Positions 45,694-56,071 of a DNA stretch of 64,000 nt are shown piece by piece. Positions within the stretch are counted from its first letter, which is position 1, and every line of letters begins with the position of its first letter. The position numbers were made by a program, and so were the translations under genes. Source of the DNA: an uncultured Brachyspira sp. (lineage in GTDB: Bacteria > Spirochaetota > Brachyspiria > Brachyspirales > Brachyspiraceae); assembly GCF_910578695.1 (NCBI RefSeq), contig NZ_CAJTQJ010000004.1:1-64000 (forward strand), in the 5' to 3' direction. The notes below the pieces were generated by a model, which searched no databases, was not told the origin of the DNA, and saw nothing but the letters and a program-made list of their open reading frames with translations.

Positions 45694-46767
45694 TTATTTC
45701 TTTCCCAAAATACTAATTATATCATCTACTATTGAAGATACAGCACTTACACTATGATTATTTTTAATATTTTCTCTCATAGCATTTAATCTGTCATCAT
45801 TATTCAAATTATTTATAACTATACTTTCTAATTTTTCTTTATCTAAATCTGATTCTTCTATTAAGTAAGCCATATCTTTATCAAGCAAATCCAAAGCATT
45901 AAAATACTGATGATTGTCAGCAGCATAAGGAAAAGGAATTAATAAAGAAGGCACATTCACAGCTAATATCTCGCTGATAGAACCGCTTCCTGCTCTTGAT
46001 ATAACGAAATCAGCAGAATGAAGCAGATTAGCCATATCTTTATAATAGCTATGCACAAAAACATTTTCAAATTTAGCATTATTAACTCTTGCAATTATAT
46101 CACTAGCCCATTTAGGACCTGCAAGCCATACTATACGAAGATTATTAACTTTAGTTTTTATATCTTTTATGCATTCAAAAAATAATTCATTTAATTTTAA
46201 AGCACCCTGAGAACCTCCCATAACAACTAAAAGTTTATCATCTTCCTTCAATTTCATAACTGTTCTGGCACTTTCTCTATGAACTACAAAAAAGTCATTT
46301 CTCACAGGATTTCCAAAAACTTTTCCGTCTGGCATAAACTCTAAAGTCTTTGAAAAAGTCAGATATACTCTTTTGGCATCTTTATAAAATATTTTATTAA
46401 CTTTACCTGGTATTGAATTTTGCTCGCATAAGAATATAGGTATATTTCTAGATTTAGCAGCATAAAGCATAGGAAATGATACAAATCCGCCCATTCCCAC
46501 TACACAATCAGGTTTATGTCTGTTTATTATGCTATTAGATTTCATTAGAGCAGGTATGAATTTAAATATAAATATTATCTTTTTTAATAAATTTCCTGGA
46601 GAATTAATATTAATAGTATTAAAATCATAATTATTAGGTATTAGAGGATAATCTTTTAAAGCTACAACAAGTCTTGGTTTATGTCCTTGTTTTTTTAAAT
46701 AATCATATATGGAAATAGCAGGAGTTATATGCCCTGCAGTTCCGCCGCCGCATAAAATTATATTCAT
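45694..46767 (-). CDS. murG: lipid II GlcNAc transferase
   Basis: Transfers GlcNAc to lipid I to make lipid II at the inner face of the membrane. The N-terminal GGGTAGHITPA loop and the C-terminal SRAGSGSISEI motif, which binds UDP-GlcNAc, are clear. Length 357 is normal. Its ATG shares one base with the FtsW stop (TAATG), and GGAGG lies inside ftsW. Confidence 0.95.
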   Translation of the reverse strand: MNIILCGGGTAGHITPAISIYDYLKKQGHKPRLVVALKDYPLIPNNYDFNTININSPGNLLKKIIFIFKFIPALMKSNSIINRHKPDCVVGMGGFVSFPMLYAAKSRNIPIFLCEQNSIPGKVNKIFYKDAKRVYLTFSKTLEFMPDGKVFGNPVRNDFFVVHRESARTVMKLKEDDKLLVVMGGSQGALKLNELFFECIKDIKTKVNNLRIVWLAGPKWASDIIARVNNAKFENVFVHSYYKDMANLLHSADFVISRAGSGSISEILAVNVPSLLIPFPYAADNHQYFNALDLLDKDMAYLIEESDLDKEKLESIVINNLNNDDRLNAMRENIKNNHSVSAVSSIVDDIISILGKK

Positions 46768-47858
46768 TATTCCCTCCTCTGAGTTATTTTTAACAGCATA
46801 CCTATCATTATCATATTAACAACCAAAGCATTTCTTCCATAACTTATAATAGGAAGAGTCATTCCTGTAGTAGGAAGCATAAGTGTAGCTACCATTATAT
46901 TTAGATATGCCTGTACGCTAATAAACATAGTAATAGCAAATGAGAGATTCTTTAAAAACAGATCATTAGTACGCGATGATATTATGAATCCCCTAATAGT
47001 AAAAGATAAAAATAAAAGCAGTATAATCAAATTCCCTATTAAGCCGTATCTTTGTGCTACTGATGCATATATAAAATCAGTTAAAGCTGCAGGCAGATGC
47101 GTGCTTACATCTCTTATATTCTCATCTGGAATTCCTGAAATTCCGCCGTAATTAAATGCAAGTTTCGCCCTTCTAATTTGATAAACTTCTTTTTCAGGCT
47201 GATTCTCAGGGTATAAGTATGACATAATTCTGCTTTTCATATAAGGAGTACTAAAAATAAAAATAAAGAAAAGAAGCAAAATTAAAATACCTGATAAAAA
47301 TATTGATCTTAATGGTATGCCTCCGTAAAAGAATATAGAAAAGCCTACTATAGAAAATAAAAGTGCCGTACCCGAATCAGGTTCTATTAATATAAGACTT
47401 GATACTAAAATTAAAATTAATAATGGAGGAAACAAACCTCTTTTTATATCTATTAATTTTTCTCCCTTTTTACTTAAAACACTTGCAAAATATATACTGC
47501 ATGTTATTTTTGCTACTTCGGAAGGCTGTATAGTAATTCCCAAAGGAAGAAGAAGCCATCTTTTAGCATAGCTTCCAGCTACAGTTATGCCAAAAAAATA
47601 CACCCATATAAGAAGTATTAAGGTAAAGAGCAAAATAATAGGAACCATTTTATCCAAAAGAGAAAAGAAATCAGGAATTATAAGCATAATTATAGTTAAA
47701 GAGAGCATAAATAATAATAATTTTAAATGATTATAAAAATATGATGTATTAGGTTCATGTATAGTTTGTGCACCATATATAGAAACTAATCCTGCTATAA
47801 GCAATGCCGCATATATTATAGATAAATATTTATCTGGAAGTAATTTTCTATTTAACAT
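46767..47858 (-). CDS. ftsW: cell-division SEDS glycosyltransferase FtsW
   Basis: A polytopic SEDS protein of 363 residues with about ten membrane segments. IQPSEVAKI, the EPDSGTALLF segment and the C-terminal TGMTLPIISYG motif are family signatures. Placement with murG and murC marks it as FtsW rather than RodA, which is encoded at 33844. No FtsI-type transpeptidase lies beside it. The gene upstream, 26 nt away, encodes an exported barrel. Confidence 0.88.
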   Translation of the reverse strand: MLNRKLLPDKYLSIIYAALLIAGLVSIYGAQTIHEPNTSYFYNHLKLLLFMLSLTIIMLIIPDFFSLLDKMVPIILLFTLILLIWVYFFGITVAGSYAKRWLLLPLGITIQPSEVAKITCSIYFASVLSKKGEKLIDIKRGLFPPLLILILVSSLILIEPDSGTALLFSIVGFSIFFYGGIPLRSIFLSGILILLLFFIFIFSTPYMKSRIMSYLYPENQPEKEVYQIRRAKLAFNYGGISGIPDENIRDVSTHLPAALTDFIYASVAQRYGLIGNLIILLLFLSFTIRGFIISSRTNDLFLKNLSFAITMFISVQAYLNIMVATLMLPTTGMTLPIISYGRNALVVNMIMIGMLLKITQRRE

Positions 47859-47883
47859 AAATACTCTTTATTAACTCATAATA

Positions 47884-48756
47884 TTATAGTATCTTATAAG
47901 CTAATGACATTTTTAATTCTATGAATGTCATATTATTATAATACGGAAGACCAATATGAAGTCCTGCTGATGCTCCTATATTAAACATTAATCTTTCCTT
48001 TAAAAAATTAAAATTAATCATTGCCGCCGCACCAAATTTATGCGATAAATGTTTTGAATTAATCAAATATGTAAGTCCGTAATATCCGCCTATATAAAAT
48101 AAACTAATCTTTCCTAAAAGAAAAAAATCATTAATTAATTCAAACTCGCTTTTTTTATGCAGTATCGAAGTTCTAGGATCATAATAATAATTTTTATTTC
48201 CAATATCAACATAAGACATATTCAGATTATTTATCAAAATAAAATGATTAAATTTAAATATAAAATAAGGAGAAACATTTACTATAAATCCGAATGCATT
48301 TCCCTTATTCATATTATATAATTCATCAAAAGAATACCCTGCATCTTTATTATCAAATCCTGCATAACCAAAATTCATAGCATTAAACATAAAATCAGCG
48401 TATCCGCTTAATCTAATTCCGAAAAATGATAAAGGCTTTATATCTATAAATGCCCCAATCATATCAGAAGAAAGCGAAAAATTATTATCTATACCAAAAT
48501 CTGCTTTTGTATCTTTCAATAAAAAATTTGTAGCATTTTTATAAAAATATAATCTATAATATAGTCTTGTTTCTAAATTAAATTTTATATAATTGAATCC
48601 CCCCAATGCAGTTTGTTCTATAAAAAGTTCATTACCATTAATCGAAAGTTTTCTTTCATATATATCCATATTAAAAATAGTATTTATATCTGCCAAAACA
48701 ATTTTAGAAAAAATACAAACTAATACTATAAAAATATTTATTTTTTTCATTAACAT
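47884..48756 (-). CDS. exported beta-rich protein, probable outer-membrane barrel
   Basis: A signal peptide (about residues 1-22, ending near VLA) precedes 265 residues of alternating hydrophobic strands rich in Phe, Tyr and Gly, ending in FIELKMSLAYKIL, as in outer-membrane barrels. It does not share the blocks of the paralogue pair at 6452 and 55322. The stop lies 26 nt before ftsW; whether it belongs to the mur transcript is unclear. Confidence 0.6.
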   Translation of the reverse strand: MLMKKINIFIVLVCIFSKIVLADINTIFNMDIYERKLSINGNELFIEQTALGGFNYIKFNLETRLYYRLYFYKNATNFLLKDTKADFGIDNNFSLSSDMIGAFIDIKPLSFFGIRLSGYADFMFNAMNFGYAGFDNKDAGYSFDELYNMNKGNAFGFIVNVSPYFIFKFNHFILINNLNMSYVDIGNKNYYYDPRTSILHKKSEFELINDFFLLGKISLFYIGGYYGLTYLINSKHLSHKFGAAAMINFNFLKERLMFNIGASAGLHIGLPYYNNMTFIELKMSLAYKIL

Positions 48757-48917
48757 CTCAAAATTATGAAAATTATAAAATTATTTAATATGATACTTTA
48801 TAAAACAAAAAAATCAAGATAAAAAATATTATTTTAGAGAAGAATTAATATACTGTAAAAAGTATATTGAAAAAAAATATATATATGTTAATATTTAAAT
48901 TCAGGAGTTATTTTTTA

Positions 48918-49940
48918 ATGTATAGAAGTATTATAAAATCTATAATGGGAAATAAAATTGGGGTTATAAAAAAAGATTCTACTTTATTAGAATTATATTC
49001 TTTTATATCAAAATCTTCAGATAAAATATTAGCTGTCATAAATAATTCTAATAAAATAGTAGGTGTTATAAATTGTAATGAACTTCTAGTTAGTATATTA
49101 AAAAATATTGCAAAAAAAGACTTAAAAAATATACTTAATAAATCAATATCCTCTTTTATGAATAAAAAATTAATAATAGCACATCCTGAAGATAATATAA
49201 CTGAAACTTTTTACATTATGAGAGATAATAAAATTGATTATTTGGCAGTAATCAATAATGATGATTATCCAATAGGTGTAATTAATATATATGATATGTA
49301 TGAAAATATATTAAAAGTAAGAATGCATAATATGAATATTGCCATTACAGAAATAGAAAAAAAATCATCTATTGAAAAAGATAAAGTTATAAAAAAATTG
49401 ATGAAAGAAATTGATACTTTGCATGCTCAATCAACTATAGATCCTTTAACAGGCTTATTTAATGTAAGATACTTCAATAAAATAATAGAAGAAGAAGTAG
49501 AAAGATCTAAAAGATATAAATACAGCATATCCATAATATTTATGGACCTTGATCATTTTAAAGATATAAATGATATATATGGGCATAATTGCGGAAATGT
49601 TGTACTTCACGAAATAGGACAATTATTAAGCAATACTTCAGAAAATATAAATACTCTTAGAAAAAGCGATATAGCAATCAGATACGGCGGAGAAGAGTTT
49701 ATTGTAATATGTCCTAATACAAAAAAAGAACAGGCTTATATTTTAGCTGAAAGAATAAGAAAAACAGTAGAAAAAAAGAGATTTATTTATGAATCTAATA
49801 TCATAAATGTAACTATAAGTATAGGAATAGCAGAGCATAAAGGAACATCTAAAAAACCTATATCAGATACAATAAAAAATGCAGATTCGGCAATGTATGA
49901 GGCTAAACATTTAGGAAGAAATAAAGTAATACTGCATTAA
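48918..49940 (+). CDS. CBS-pair diguanylate cyclase
   Basis: Two CBS motifs (about residues 15-135) followed by a GGDEF domain. The active site is YGGEEF with the Mg residues in FMDLDHFKDIND. An RxxD inhibitory I-site (RKSD) lies five residues before GGEEF, so feedback by c-di-GMP is likely. AGGAG sits 10 nt before ATG 48918, which I prefer; the TTG at 48867 would add 17 residues. CBS domains often bind adenosyl ligands, so energy state may tune the cyclase. Confidence 0.87.
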   Translation: MYRSIIKSIMGNKIGVIKKDSTLLELYSFISKSSDKILAVINNSNKIVGVINCNELLVSILKNIAKKDLKNILNKSISSFMNKKLIIAHPEDNITETFYIMRDNKIDYLAVINNDDYPIGVINIYDMYENILKVRMHNMNIAITEIEKKSSIEKDKVIKKLMKEIDTLHAQSTIDPLTGLFNVRYFNKIIEEEVERSKRYKYSISIIFMDLDHFKDINDIYGHNCGNVVLHEIGQLLSNTSENINTLRKSDIAIRYGGEEFIVICPNTKKEQAYILAERIRKTVEKKRFIYESNIINVTISIGIAEHKGTSKKPISDTIKNADSAMYEAKHLGRNKVILH

Positions 49941-50059
49941 TCATTTATAATATATTTATTCAGATTTATAATAATTTATGAATATTTAATTTTTAAAATA
50001 ATTAAAGGCTGACAATATATAATTGAAAGCCCCTAATTATTTTTTATATGTAGATAATA

Positions 50060-51064
50060 TTATACCTGTAAAGAAGTTAAAACTGCTAAATCAGCTATAT
50101 CTTGATCAGAACAGCCTCTTGAAAGGTCATTAGCAGGTTTAGCTATACCTTGAAGCATAGGACCTATAGCAGTACATCTTCCTAATCTTTGAGCTATTTT
50201 ATATCCGATATTTCCTGTATTAAGCTCTGGGAATATAAATACATTTGCATCGCCTTTAATAGGAGAACCAGGTGCTTTTCTTAAAGCAACTTCTTCTACT
50301 ATAGCAGTATCAAACTGCATTTCTCCGTCATAAATAAAACTTACATTACGGGAATCTAATATTTTTTTAGCTCCTCTAACTTTTTCAACGCTTTCATGTT
50401 CAGCAGAACCCTTAGTAGAGAAAGAAAGCAATGCAACTTTAGGCTCATTACCTGTCATAATTTTATAAGATTCAGCAGTAGACTCAGCAATATCAGCAAG
50501 CTGTTCTGAAGTAGGATTAGGTATAACAGCACTGTCAGCAAAACAGCTTATACCATTTGTAAATAAACTTTTATCAGGACTCTCAATGAAAAATGTAGAT
50601 GATAAAGTTTTAATTCCTTTCTTAAGTCCTATTAAAAATAAAGCAGCTCTAAGCATTTCTCCTGTAGCATAAACAGCTCCTCCAACCATACCGTCAGCAT
50701 CATTTGCAGCAAGTATAGCAGCACCCGCATAAACAGAATTATTAATAATCAAATCTCTAGCCTGATCTTTTGTCATACCTTTTTTCTCTCTTGCCTTAAA
50801 AAGCATTTCAATATATCCTTCTGTTTTAGCGTCCTTATTAGGGTCAAATATTTTTGCAAAACTGCCGTCTAATTCTAATGCATTTTCTTTTGCTAAAGCT
50901 TCTATTTTAGCAGTATCTCCTACCAATATAACTCCTTTAACTAGCTGTTCTTTTTTGAGAATAACAGCAGCTTTAACATGTCTTTCATCATACCCTTCTG
51001 CTAATATTATAGTTTTTGGATTAGATTTTGATTTTTCTTTTAAATTATCCATAAATGATGTCAT
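50060..51064 (-). CDS. pta: phosphate acetyltransferase
   Basis: Interconverts acetyl-CoA and acetyl phosphate. The 334-residue single-domain form has family segments such as KLGRCTAIGPMLQGIAKP (in part), ADDGMVGGA-like and NVFIFPELNTGNIGYK. SD AGAGG precedes ATG 51064. Acetate kinase is not adjacent. Acetyl phosphate can also phosphorylate receivers such as those at 24495 and 35172, but that is only a general possibility. Confidence 0.92.
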   Translation of the reverse strand: MTSFMDNLKEKSKSNPKTIILAEGYDERHVKAAVILKKEQLVKGVILVGDTAKIEALAKENALELDGSFAKIFDPNKDAKTEGYIEMLFKAREKKGMTKDQARDLIINNSVYAGAAILAANDADGMVGGAVYATGEMLRAALFLIGLKKGIKTLSSTFFIESPDKSLFTNGISCFADSAVIPNPTSEQLADIAESTAESYKIMTGNEPKVALLSFSTKGSAEHESVEKVRGAKKILDSRNVSFIYDGEMQFDTAIVEEVALRKAPGSPIKGDANVFIFPELNTGNIGYKIAQRLGRCTAIGPMLQGIAKPANDLSRGCSDQDIADLAVLTSLQV

Positions 51065-51201
51065 AATAAAAAACCTCTTTAAAAATAAAATTACTATTTT
51101 TATATTATAATACATAAATCAAAATTTTTCAAACATATACTAAAAAGCAGTATTATTTTTATATTATTATTACTAATAAAAATTATATATTAATAATTTT
51201 A

Positions 51202-52077
51202 TTAAACAGACTTTATGCTGCTTCCAATCTCACATATAAATATAGCAGAAATCATACAAATACCCCCTAAAATAAAATTTACAGTAATAGGATCATTCAT
51301 AAATATAACTCCGCCCAATGCTCCTAAAAAAGACTCCAAACTTAATATTATTCCGGCTTTATTAGGGTTTACATATTTCTGAGATACAGTTTGAAGCAAA
51401 TAAGCAATTCCTGTAGCTCCTATAGATAAATATAAGAGAGAATACAAAGCCTCGCTCGATACAGAAGCAATATTCAAAGGCGTTGAAGTTATAATGCCTA
51501 TAGAAAGAGATATTAAGCCTGCTATTATAAGCTGTAAAGCTGCCATTATAATGCCATTAACATATTCAAGAATCTTATCTATAAGTACTATATGCAAAGC
51601 AAATACAAAAGCACATAATAATGCTAATGAATCTCCCGCATTGATATTGTAGAATCCTTCAAATGAAATTAATAAATATAAGCCTGCAATAGTAATTACA
51701 GCAGCTATAAATGCAGAAATATTCGGTCTTTTTTTATATACTATCCAAGCAATAAATGGTATAAATATAACATAAGAACCTGTAAAAAAAGCTACTTTTG
51801 AGGCAGTAATGAATTTAGAACTCATAGTCTGCAGGAAAAAGCCCAAAAACAATGCTGTACCTAATGGTATGCATAATATTATATCTTTCTTAGTAATATT
51901 TTTTATTTTTTTAAAAAAAACAATGGAAATAAAAATACCGCCTGTTAAATTTCTAAATCCTACAAGATAAAAAGGCTCTATTTCTTTAACTACAACTTTA
52001 ACAGCCACAAAACTATATCCCCAAATTAATGCAGTTAAAAATATACCTATAGTACCTAATCTTTCCTTATTAGCCAT
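51202..52077 (-). CDS. EamA-family drug/metabolite transporter
   Basis: About ten membrane segments arranged as two EamA halves (about residues 8-140 and 150-285), with the second half ending in a short cytoplasmic tail. Substrate unknown; family members export amino acids, nucleotide-sugars or drugs. It is a single gene between the pta gene and the large ankyrin gene, all on the minus strand. Confidence 0.85.
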   Translation of the reverse strand: MANKERLGTIGIFLTALIWGYSFVAVKVVVKEIEPFYLVGFRNLTGGIFISIVFFKKIKNITKKDIILCIPLGTALFLGFFLQTMSSKFITASKVAFFTGSYVIFIPFIAWIVYKKRPNISAFIAAVITIAGLYLLISFEGFYNINAGDSLALLCAFVFALHIVLIDKILEYVNGIIMAALQLIIAGLISLSIGIITSTPLNIASVSSEALYSLLYLSIGATGIAYLLQTVSQKYVNPNKAGIILSLESFLGALGGVIFMNDPITVNFILGGICMISAIFICEIGSSIKSV

Positions 52078-52152
52078 ATTGTTCAGCCTAAAAAATATAT
52101 TAAATTATTAGCAGCAGATAATATATATTTAAATAAAAATGTCAAAATATTA

Positions 52153-53790
52153 TTATGACTTTAATTTATTATTAAATAAATTAACAATTCTGCTGTAGCC
52201 TTTTTCTTTTGCAATATCATATTCTTTAGAAAATGTATTTTTATTTATTTCATCTATCTCATAATATTTTATTAAAAGTTCGCATATTTCAAAATATCCG
52301 TTTGAAGAAGCTATATACAAAGCAGTATGTCCGTTTGAATTTTTATTTCTTATAGAAGCATTATTTTTCAGCAAATACTCTACAATTTCGGATTTTCCAT
52401 TATCTGAAGCTATCATCAAAGCAGTTTCCCCTTCTTTAGTGCAATTATTAATAATATCAGGATATAATTCTAAAATATACCTAACAATATCAATATATCC
52501 TTTTGCACATGCAAACATAAATGAATTCCATCCGTTAATATCAGTATAATAAATATCAGCACCTTTTTCTATCAAATATTTTACAGATTTCAAATTATCA
52601 TATATAACAGCCCACATCAAAAGAGTAATAGATTCATTATCATTTTTAAGATGCATTCCGTTCATTAAAAGAAGCTCAACAATATCTATATTTCCAGCTA
52701 TAACAGCGTGAATCATAGCATTTCTTTCTATACTGTCTAAAGCATTGGTATCAGCATTATTATCAAGCAAAGTTTTTACTATTTCTATATTACCTATATA
52801 ACATGCATACATAAGAGGAGTTACATCATCATCATCAGATTTATTAACATCAACATCATACTTTATAAGCAAATCTATTATTTCTTTATTTTCTATTTCT
52901 ATAGCAGATATTAAAGCAGTTTTTCCATTATCGGTAACGCCATTTAAAGGAACTTTATTCATAAGAAAATAATTAACTATATGTTTATGCCCTGCAGATA
53001 CAGCAACAGCCAAAGCCTTAGGTGCTTTTTTCTTGGAATTATCAAAAAAATATCTAACAACATCTAAATGTCCGTTATATGCCGCTGATATAAAAGCACT
53101 TGAAAAAACATTATGATTATTAACGCCTAATTTTGAATGTATATAATGAACCAATGATAAATTTCCGCTTATGGCTGCTATTGTTAAAGAATATTTAGGA
53201 ATCTCTATATTTCCTTTATTTAATATATATTCCACTATATCAATATTTCCGCTTGATATGGCATAAGATAATACAGTTTCTTCATATATGTCAGAATCAT
53301 CAATATTAGCATTATTATCTATTAAAAATTTTACAGCATCAAAATTAGATTTTTGACAGCAGTACATTAAAGGAGTAATATTAATATCTGTTTTGGCATT
53401 AACATCAGCACCGTTTTCTACAAGTATTTTCATTATATCAAAGTAATTTTCAGAACAAGCATAATGCAAAGGAGTTTCATTATTACAGTTACTTAAATTT
53501 ATAGAAGCACCATACTTTATTAAAATATTCACTATATCTATATGTCCATTAGCACAGGCATTCATTAACGGAGTTATATACAGCTGATCTGCCTTATTAG
53601 GATCTGCACCTGCTTCTAAAAGAAGTTCAACTATCTCTTTATACCCTGCTCTGCATGCATGCGTTAATGGAGTTAATCCTATTATATTGCTTATATCAAC
53701 ATCTATATTTTTATTTTTTAATAATACTTCAACAGCTAATATATTATTGCTAGCTGACGCCTCGTGTAATTCAATCTCAATTTCTTTCAT
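52153..53790 (-). CDS. large ankyrin-repeat protein
   Basis: About sixteen ankyrin repeats of roughly 33 residues fill the 545-residue protein (repeats such as GLTPLTHACRAGYKEIVE and GETALMIASDNGKSEIVE). No signal peptide or membrane segment, so it is probably cytoplasmic. Several repeats lack the TPL or ALH signature (near residues 200-290), which suggests a capped or diverged middle. It shares strand with the flanking transporter and mgtE genes; an operon is unproved. Confidence 0.9.
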   Translation of the reverse strand: MKEIEIELHEASASNNILAVEVLLKNKNIDVDISNIIGLTPLTHACRAGYKEIVELLLEAGADPNKADQLYITPLMNACANGHIDIVNILIKYGASINLSNCNNETPLHYACSENYFDIMKILVENGADVNAKTDINITPLMYCCQKSNFDAVKFLIDNNANIDDSDIYEETVLSYAISSGNIDIVEYILNKGNIEIPKYSLTIAAISGNLSLVHYIHSKLGVNNHNVFSSAFISAAYNGHLDVVRYFFDNSKKKAPKALAVAVSAGHKHIVNYFLMNKVPLNGVTDNGKTALISAIEIENKEIIDLLIKYDVDVNKSDDDDVTPLMYACYIGNIEIVKTLLDNNADTNALDSIERNAMIHAVIAGNIDIVELLLMNGMHLKNDNESITLLMWAVIYDNLKSVKYLIEKGADIYYTDINGWNSFMFACAKGYIDIVRYILELYPDIINNCTKEGETALMIASDNGKSEIVEYLLKNNASIRNKNSNGHTALYIASSNGYFEICELLIKYYEIDEINKNTFSKEYDIAKEKGYSRIVNLFNNKLKS

Positions 53791-53889
53791 AAATGATAAT
53801 CCTAAGTCTTTGTTTAAATTTAATATAAAAGCATAAATTAGTCAAATATATTTTTATTAAAAACAATAAAAATAATGTTAGAATTAATA

Positions 53890-55248
53890 TTATTTGAGTA
53901 TTGTAAATGCTAATGCAGCTATAGAACAATATAAAGCAGTACCAATTATATCGCATATAGAAGTAAGCATAGGAGCTCCGCTTATAGCAGGATCAATATT
54001 CAATTTAGTTAATACAAATGGAAGGCAAAGCCCTATAATGCTCCCTATAAAAACTATACTAAACATTGATACAGATACAATAGCAGCTATTTCAAATCCG
54101 CCCCGTATAATACCTAATATATAAGTTCCCAAAGCCATACTCAAGCCCAAAATAGAAGCAACTATAAGTTCTTTTGAAAGCATATAAAACCAATCTTTTA
54201 ATACAACATCGCCTATAGCAAGAGATCTTATAACGAGAGTAGCAGACTGACTTCCTGCATTGCCCCCGCTCCCTATAAGCAGCGGCAAAAATACTACAAG
54301 TACTATATGTTTCTGAAGAGTATTTTGAAATATGCTTATGACTCCGCCTGAAAATATATTTATAAAAACCAATATTAAAAGCCAGAATATTCTCTGTCTA
54401 TAAAGAGTAAAAATAGGAGTAATTTTTAAATTATCATCAAATTGATCCTCGCTTGAAGTAATACCTGCCATTTTATAAAAATCATCTGTATACTCTTCTT
54501 CAGCAATATCCATTATATCATCTACAGTAACAATACCTATCATAGAATGTCTGTCATCAACTACAGCAAGCGAATGAAGATTATATTTTTTTATTATATT
54601 AATAGCATTTTCCTGATTTTCATAAACAGATATATAAGGACAATTATTAGTAATTTCAGATATCAATGTATTTTTATCCGTAAAAAATAATTTTCTCAAT
54701 GCAATAGAACCTATCAAAGTTCTTTTTGAATCTATAACATATAATGTAGTGTATGTTTCTGACTCTTCTATATTTCTTCTTACATATTCAAAAGATTCCC
54801 TTACAGTCCAATCAGGCTTTAAACTTATGTACTGAGGAGTCATTAAACGCCCTATACTCTCTTCTGGATAAGCTAAAAGCCATGAAGACATTTCTCTTTC
54901 TTCAGCACCAAGAAGCTTTAATATATTTTCGGATAATGATGAAGGTATAGAGCCTAAAAAATATGTTCTGTCATCAGGATTCATATTTTCTAAAAGATAC
55001 TTTATATCAGATTCGTCCATATTTCCTATTATTCTTCTTTGGTCTATAGGAGCAAGTTCTGGAAAAACATCTAAATAATAATCTCTAGGAAGTATGCTGA
55101 AAACTTTATATTTATCATCATTTTTTAAAGAAGTTATAAGATTAGCAGTTTCTACTTCCTGCCATAATAAAAGTATATCTCTTAATGATTCCCAATCTTT
55201 TTCTTCTATCAAGTCTTCAATTTCAGGCTGTAAAAGTTCTTTTAACAT
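53890..55248 (-). CDS. mgtE: magnesium transporter MgtE
   Basis: The N-terminal MgtE_N helical domain, two CBS domains (about residues 130-250) and about five membrane segments with the PLLIGSGGNAGSQS signature near residue 320 define MgtE. The CBS pair closes the channel when Mg2+ is high. Length 452 is normal. Two 18-base direct repeats lie just upstream. No Mg riboswitch was seen. Confidence 0.94.
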   Translation of the reverse strand: MLKELLQPEIEDLIEEKDWESLRDILLLWQEVETANLITSLKNDDKYKVFSILPRDYYLDVFPELAPIDQRRIIGNMDESDIKYLLENMNPDDRTYFLGSIPSSLSENILKLLGAEEREMSSWLLAYPEESIGRLMTPQYISLKPDWTVRESFEYVRRNIEESETYTTLYVIDSKRTLIGSIALRKLFFTDKNTLISEITNNCPYISVYENQENAINIIKKYNLHSLAVVDDRHSMIGIVTVDDIMDIAEEEYTDDFYKMAGITSSEDQFDDNLKITPIFTLYRQRIFWLLILVFINIFSGGVISIFQNTLQKHIVLVVFLPLLIGSGGNAGSQSATLVIRSLAIGDVVLKDWFYMLSKELIVASILGLSMALGTYILGIIRGGFEIAAIVSVSMFSIVFIGSIIGLCLPFVLTKLNIDPAISGAPMLTSICDIIGTALYCSIAALAFTILK

Positions 55249-55265
55249 ATTATCTTCCTATATAG

Positions 55266-55305
55266 AGTATATCAATTCAATATATAAAGTATATCAATTC
55301 AATAT
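55266..55305. repeat. tandem 18-bp direct repeat upstream of mgtE
   Basis: AGTATATCAATTCAATAT occurs at 55266-55283 and again at 55288-55305, 22 bases apart (about two helical turns). It lies in the short gap before mgtE, so it may be a regulator site or a duplicated promoter element. Confidence 0.55.
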
Positions 55306-55321
55306 TATCAAATTTATTTTT

Positions 55322-55984
55322 TTAATTTCTAGTGCCTACAAAATAAGTGCCAAGCTGTATTCCAAAATCAAAAGAATGTATATCATATCTTGAATAGTTA
55401 GGATTTTTATAATTCATAGCAAAATCATAATTAAAATATAGTCCTGCAGCAATAGCCGAAAAACTGCTGAGATTATATTTAAAATCTATAGTAAATTTCA
55501 AATATGGTATAACAGCATTTGAAAATGATTTTTTTATTTCATCGCTATTTAATTTTGTATTATTATTATCATCTTTAATATTTGCAGCCAATGGTATTTT
55601 GACTCCTGAGCCTATTCCAAATGCTAAAATTAAAAAAGTTACTCTAAACATAGCACCTGCATTTAAACTGTCAAATGCATAAGAAACTACTTTTCCTTCT
55701 TTAGAATTCACATATTTATAAGTGCTTCTGTAATATCCTATATCAGCTAAAACATCAAATCCTAATAATCCCCCGAAATCATAAAAATATCCCGGCTGAA
55801 CCAATACTCCGAAATCAAATGAGCTTCCGCCTTTAAAAGTATTCAATTTGCTTCCGTCTAATCCCCTCATATCAGAAAATGCAAAACTTCCTGTAAGAGG
55901 TACAAATAAAGCAACTCCTCCGCCATGCTGTGCTGATAGATTAATGCTGAAAAGTAATACAAATGATGCTATTAATTTTTTCAT
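55322..55984 (-). CDS. outer-membrane beta-barrel protein
   Basis: A signal peptide ends near LSAQ, and the remainder is beta-rich, ending in FDFGIQLGTYF strands. It shares strand blocks with the barrel at 6452: the IGYYR strand, then a LNAG turn, then the GIGSGVKIPLAA strand and VIPYLKF. The shared order indicates a paralogous family. It follows mgtE in the same direction but with a 73-base gap. Confidence 0.78.
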   Translation of the reverse strand: MKKLIASFVLLFSINLSAQHGGGVALFVPLTGSFAFSDMRGLDGSKLNTFKGGSSFDFGVLVQPGYFYDFGGLLGFDVLADIGYYRSTYKYVNSKEGKVVSYAFDSLNAGAMFRVTFLILAFGIGSGVKIPLAANIKDDNNNTKLNSDEIKKSFSNAVIPYLKFTIDFKYNLSSFSAIAAGLYFNYDFAMNYKNPNYSRYDIHSFDFGIQLGTYFVGTRN

Positions 55985-56071
55985 ATAGTTTAGTTCTCTC
56001 TTAAATAATTATATTTAAAATTATATAATATAAAAAAATAATATAATGTCAAATAGATATAATAATAATTA

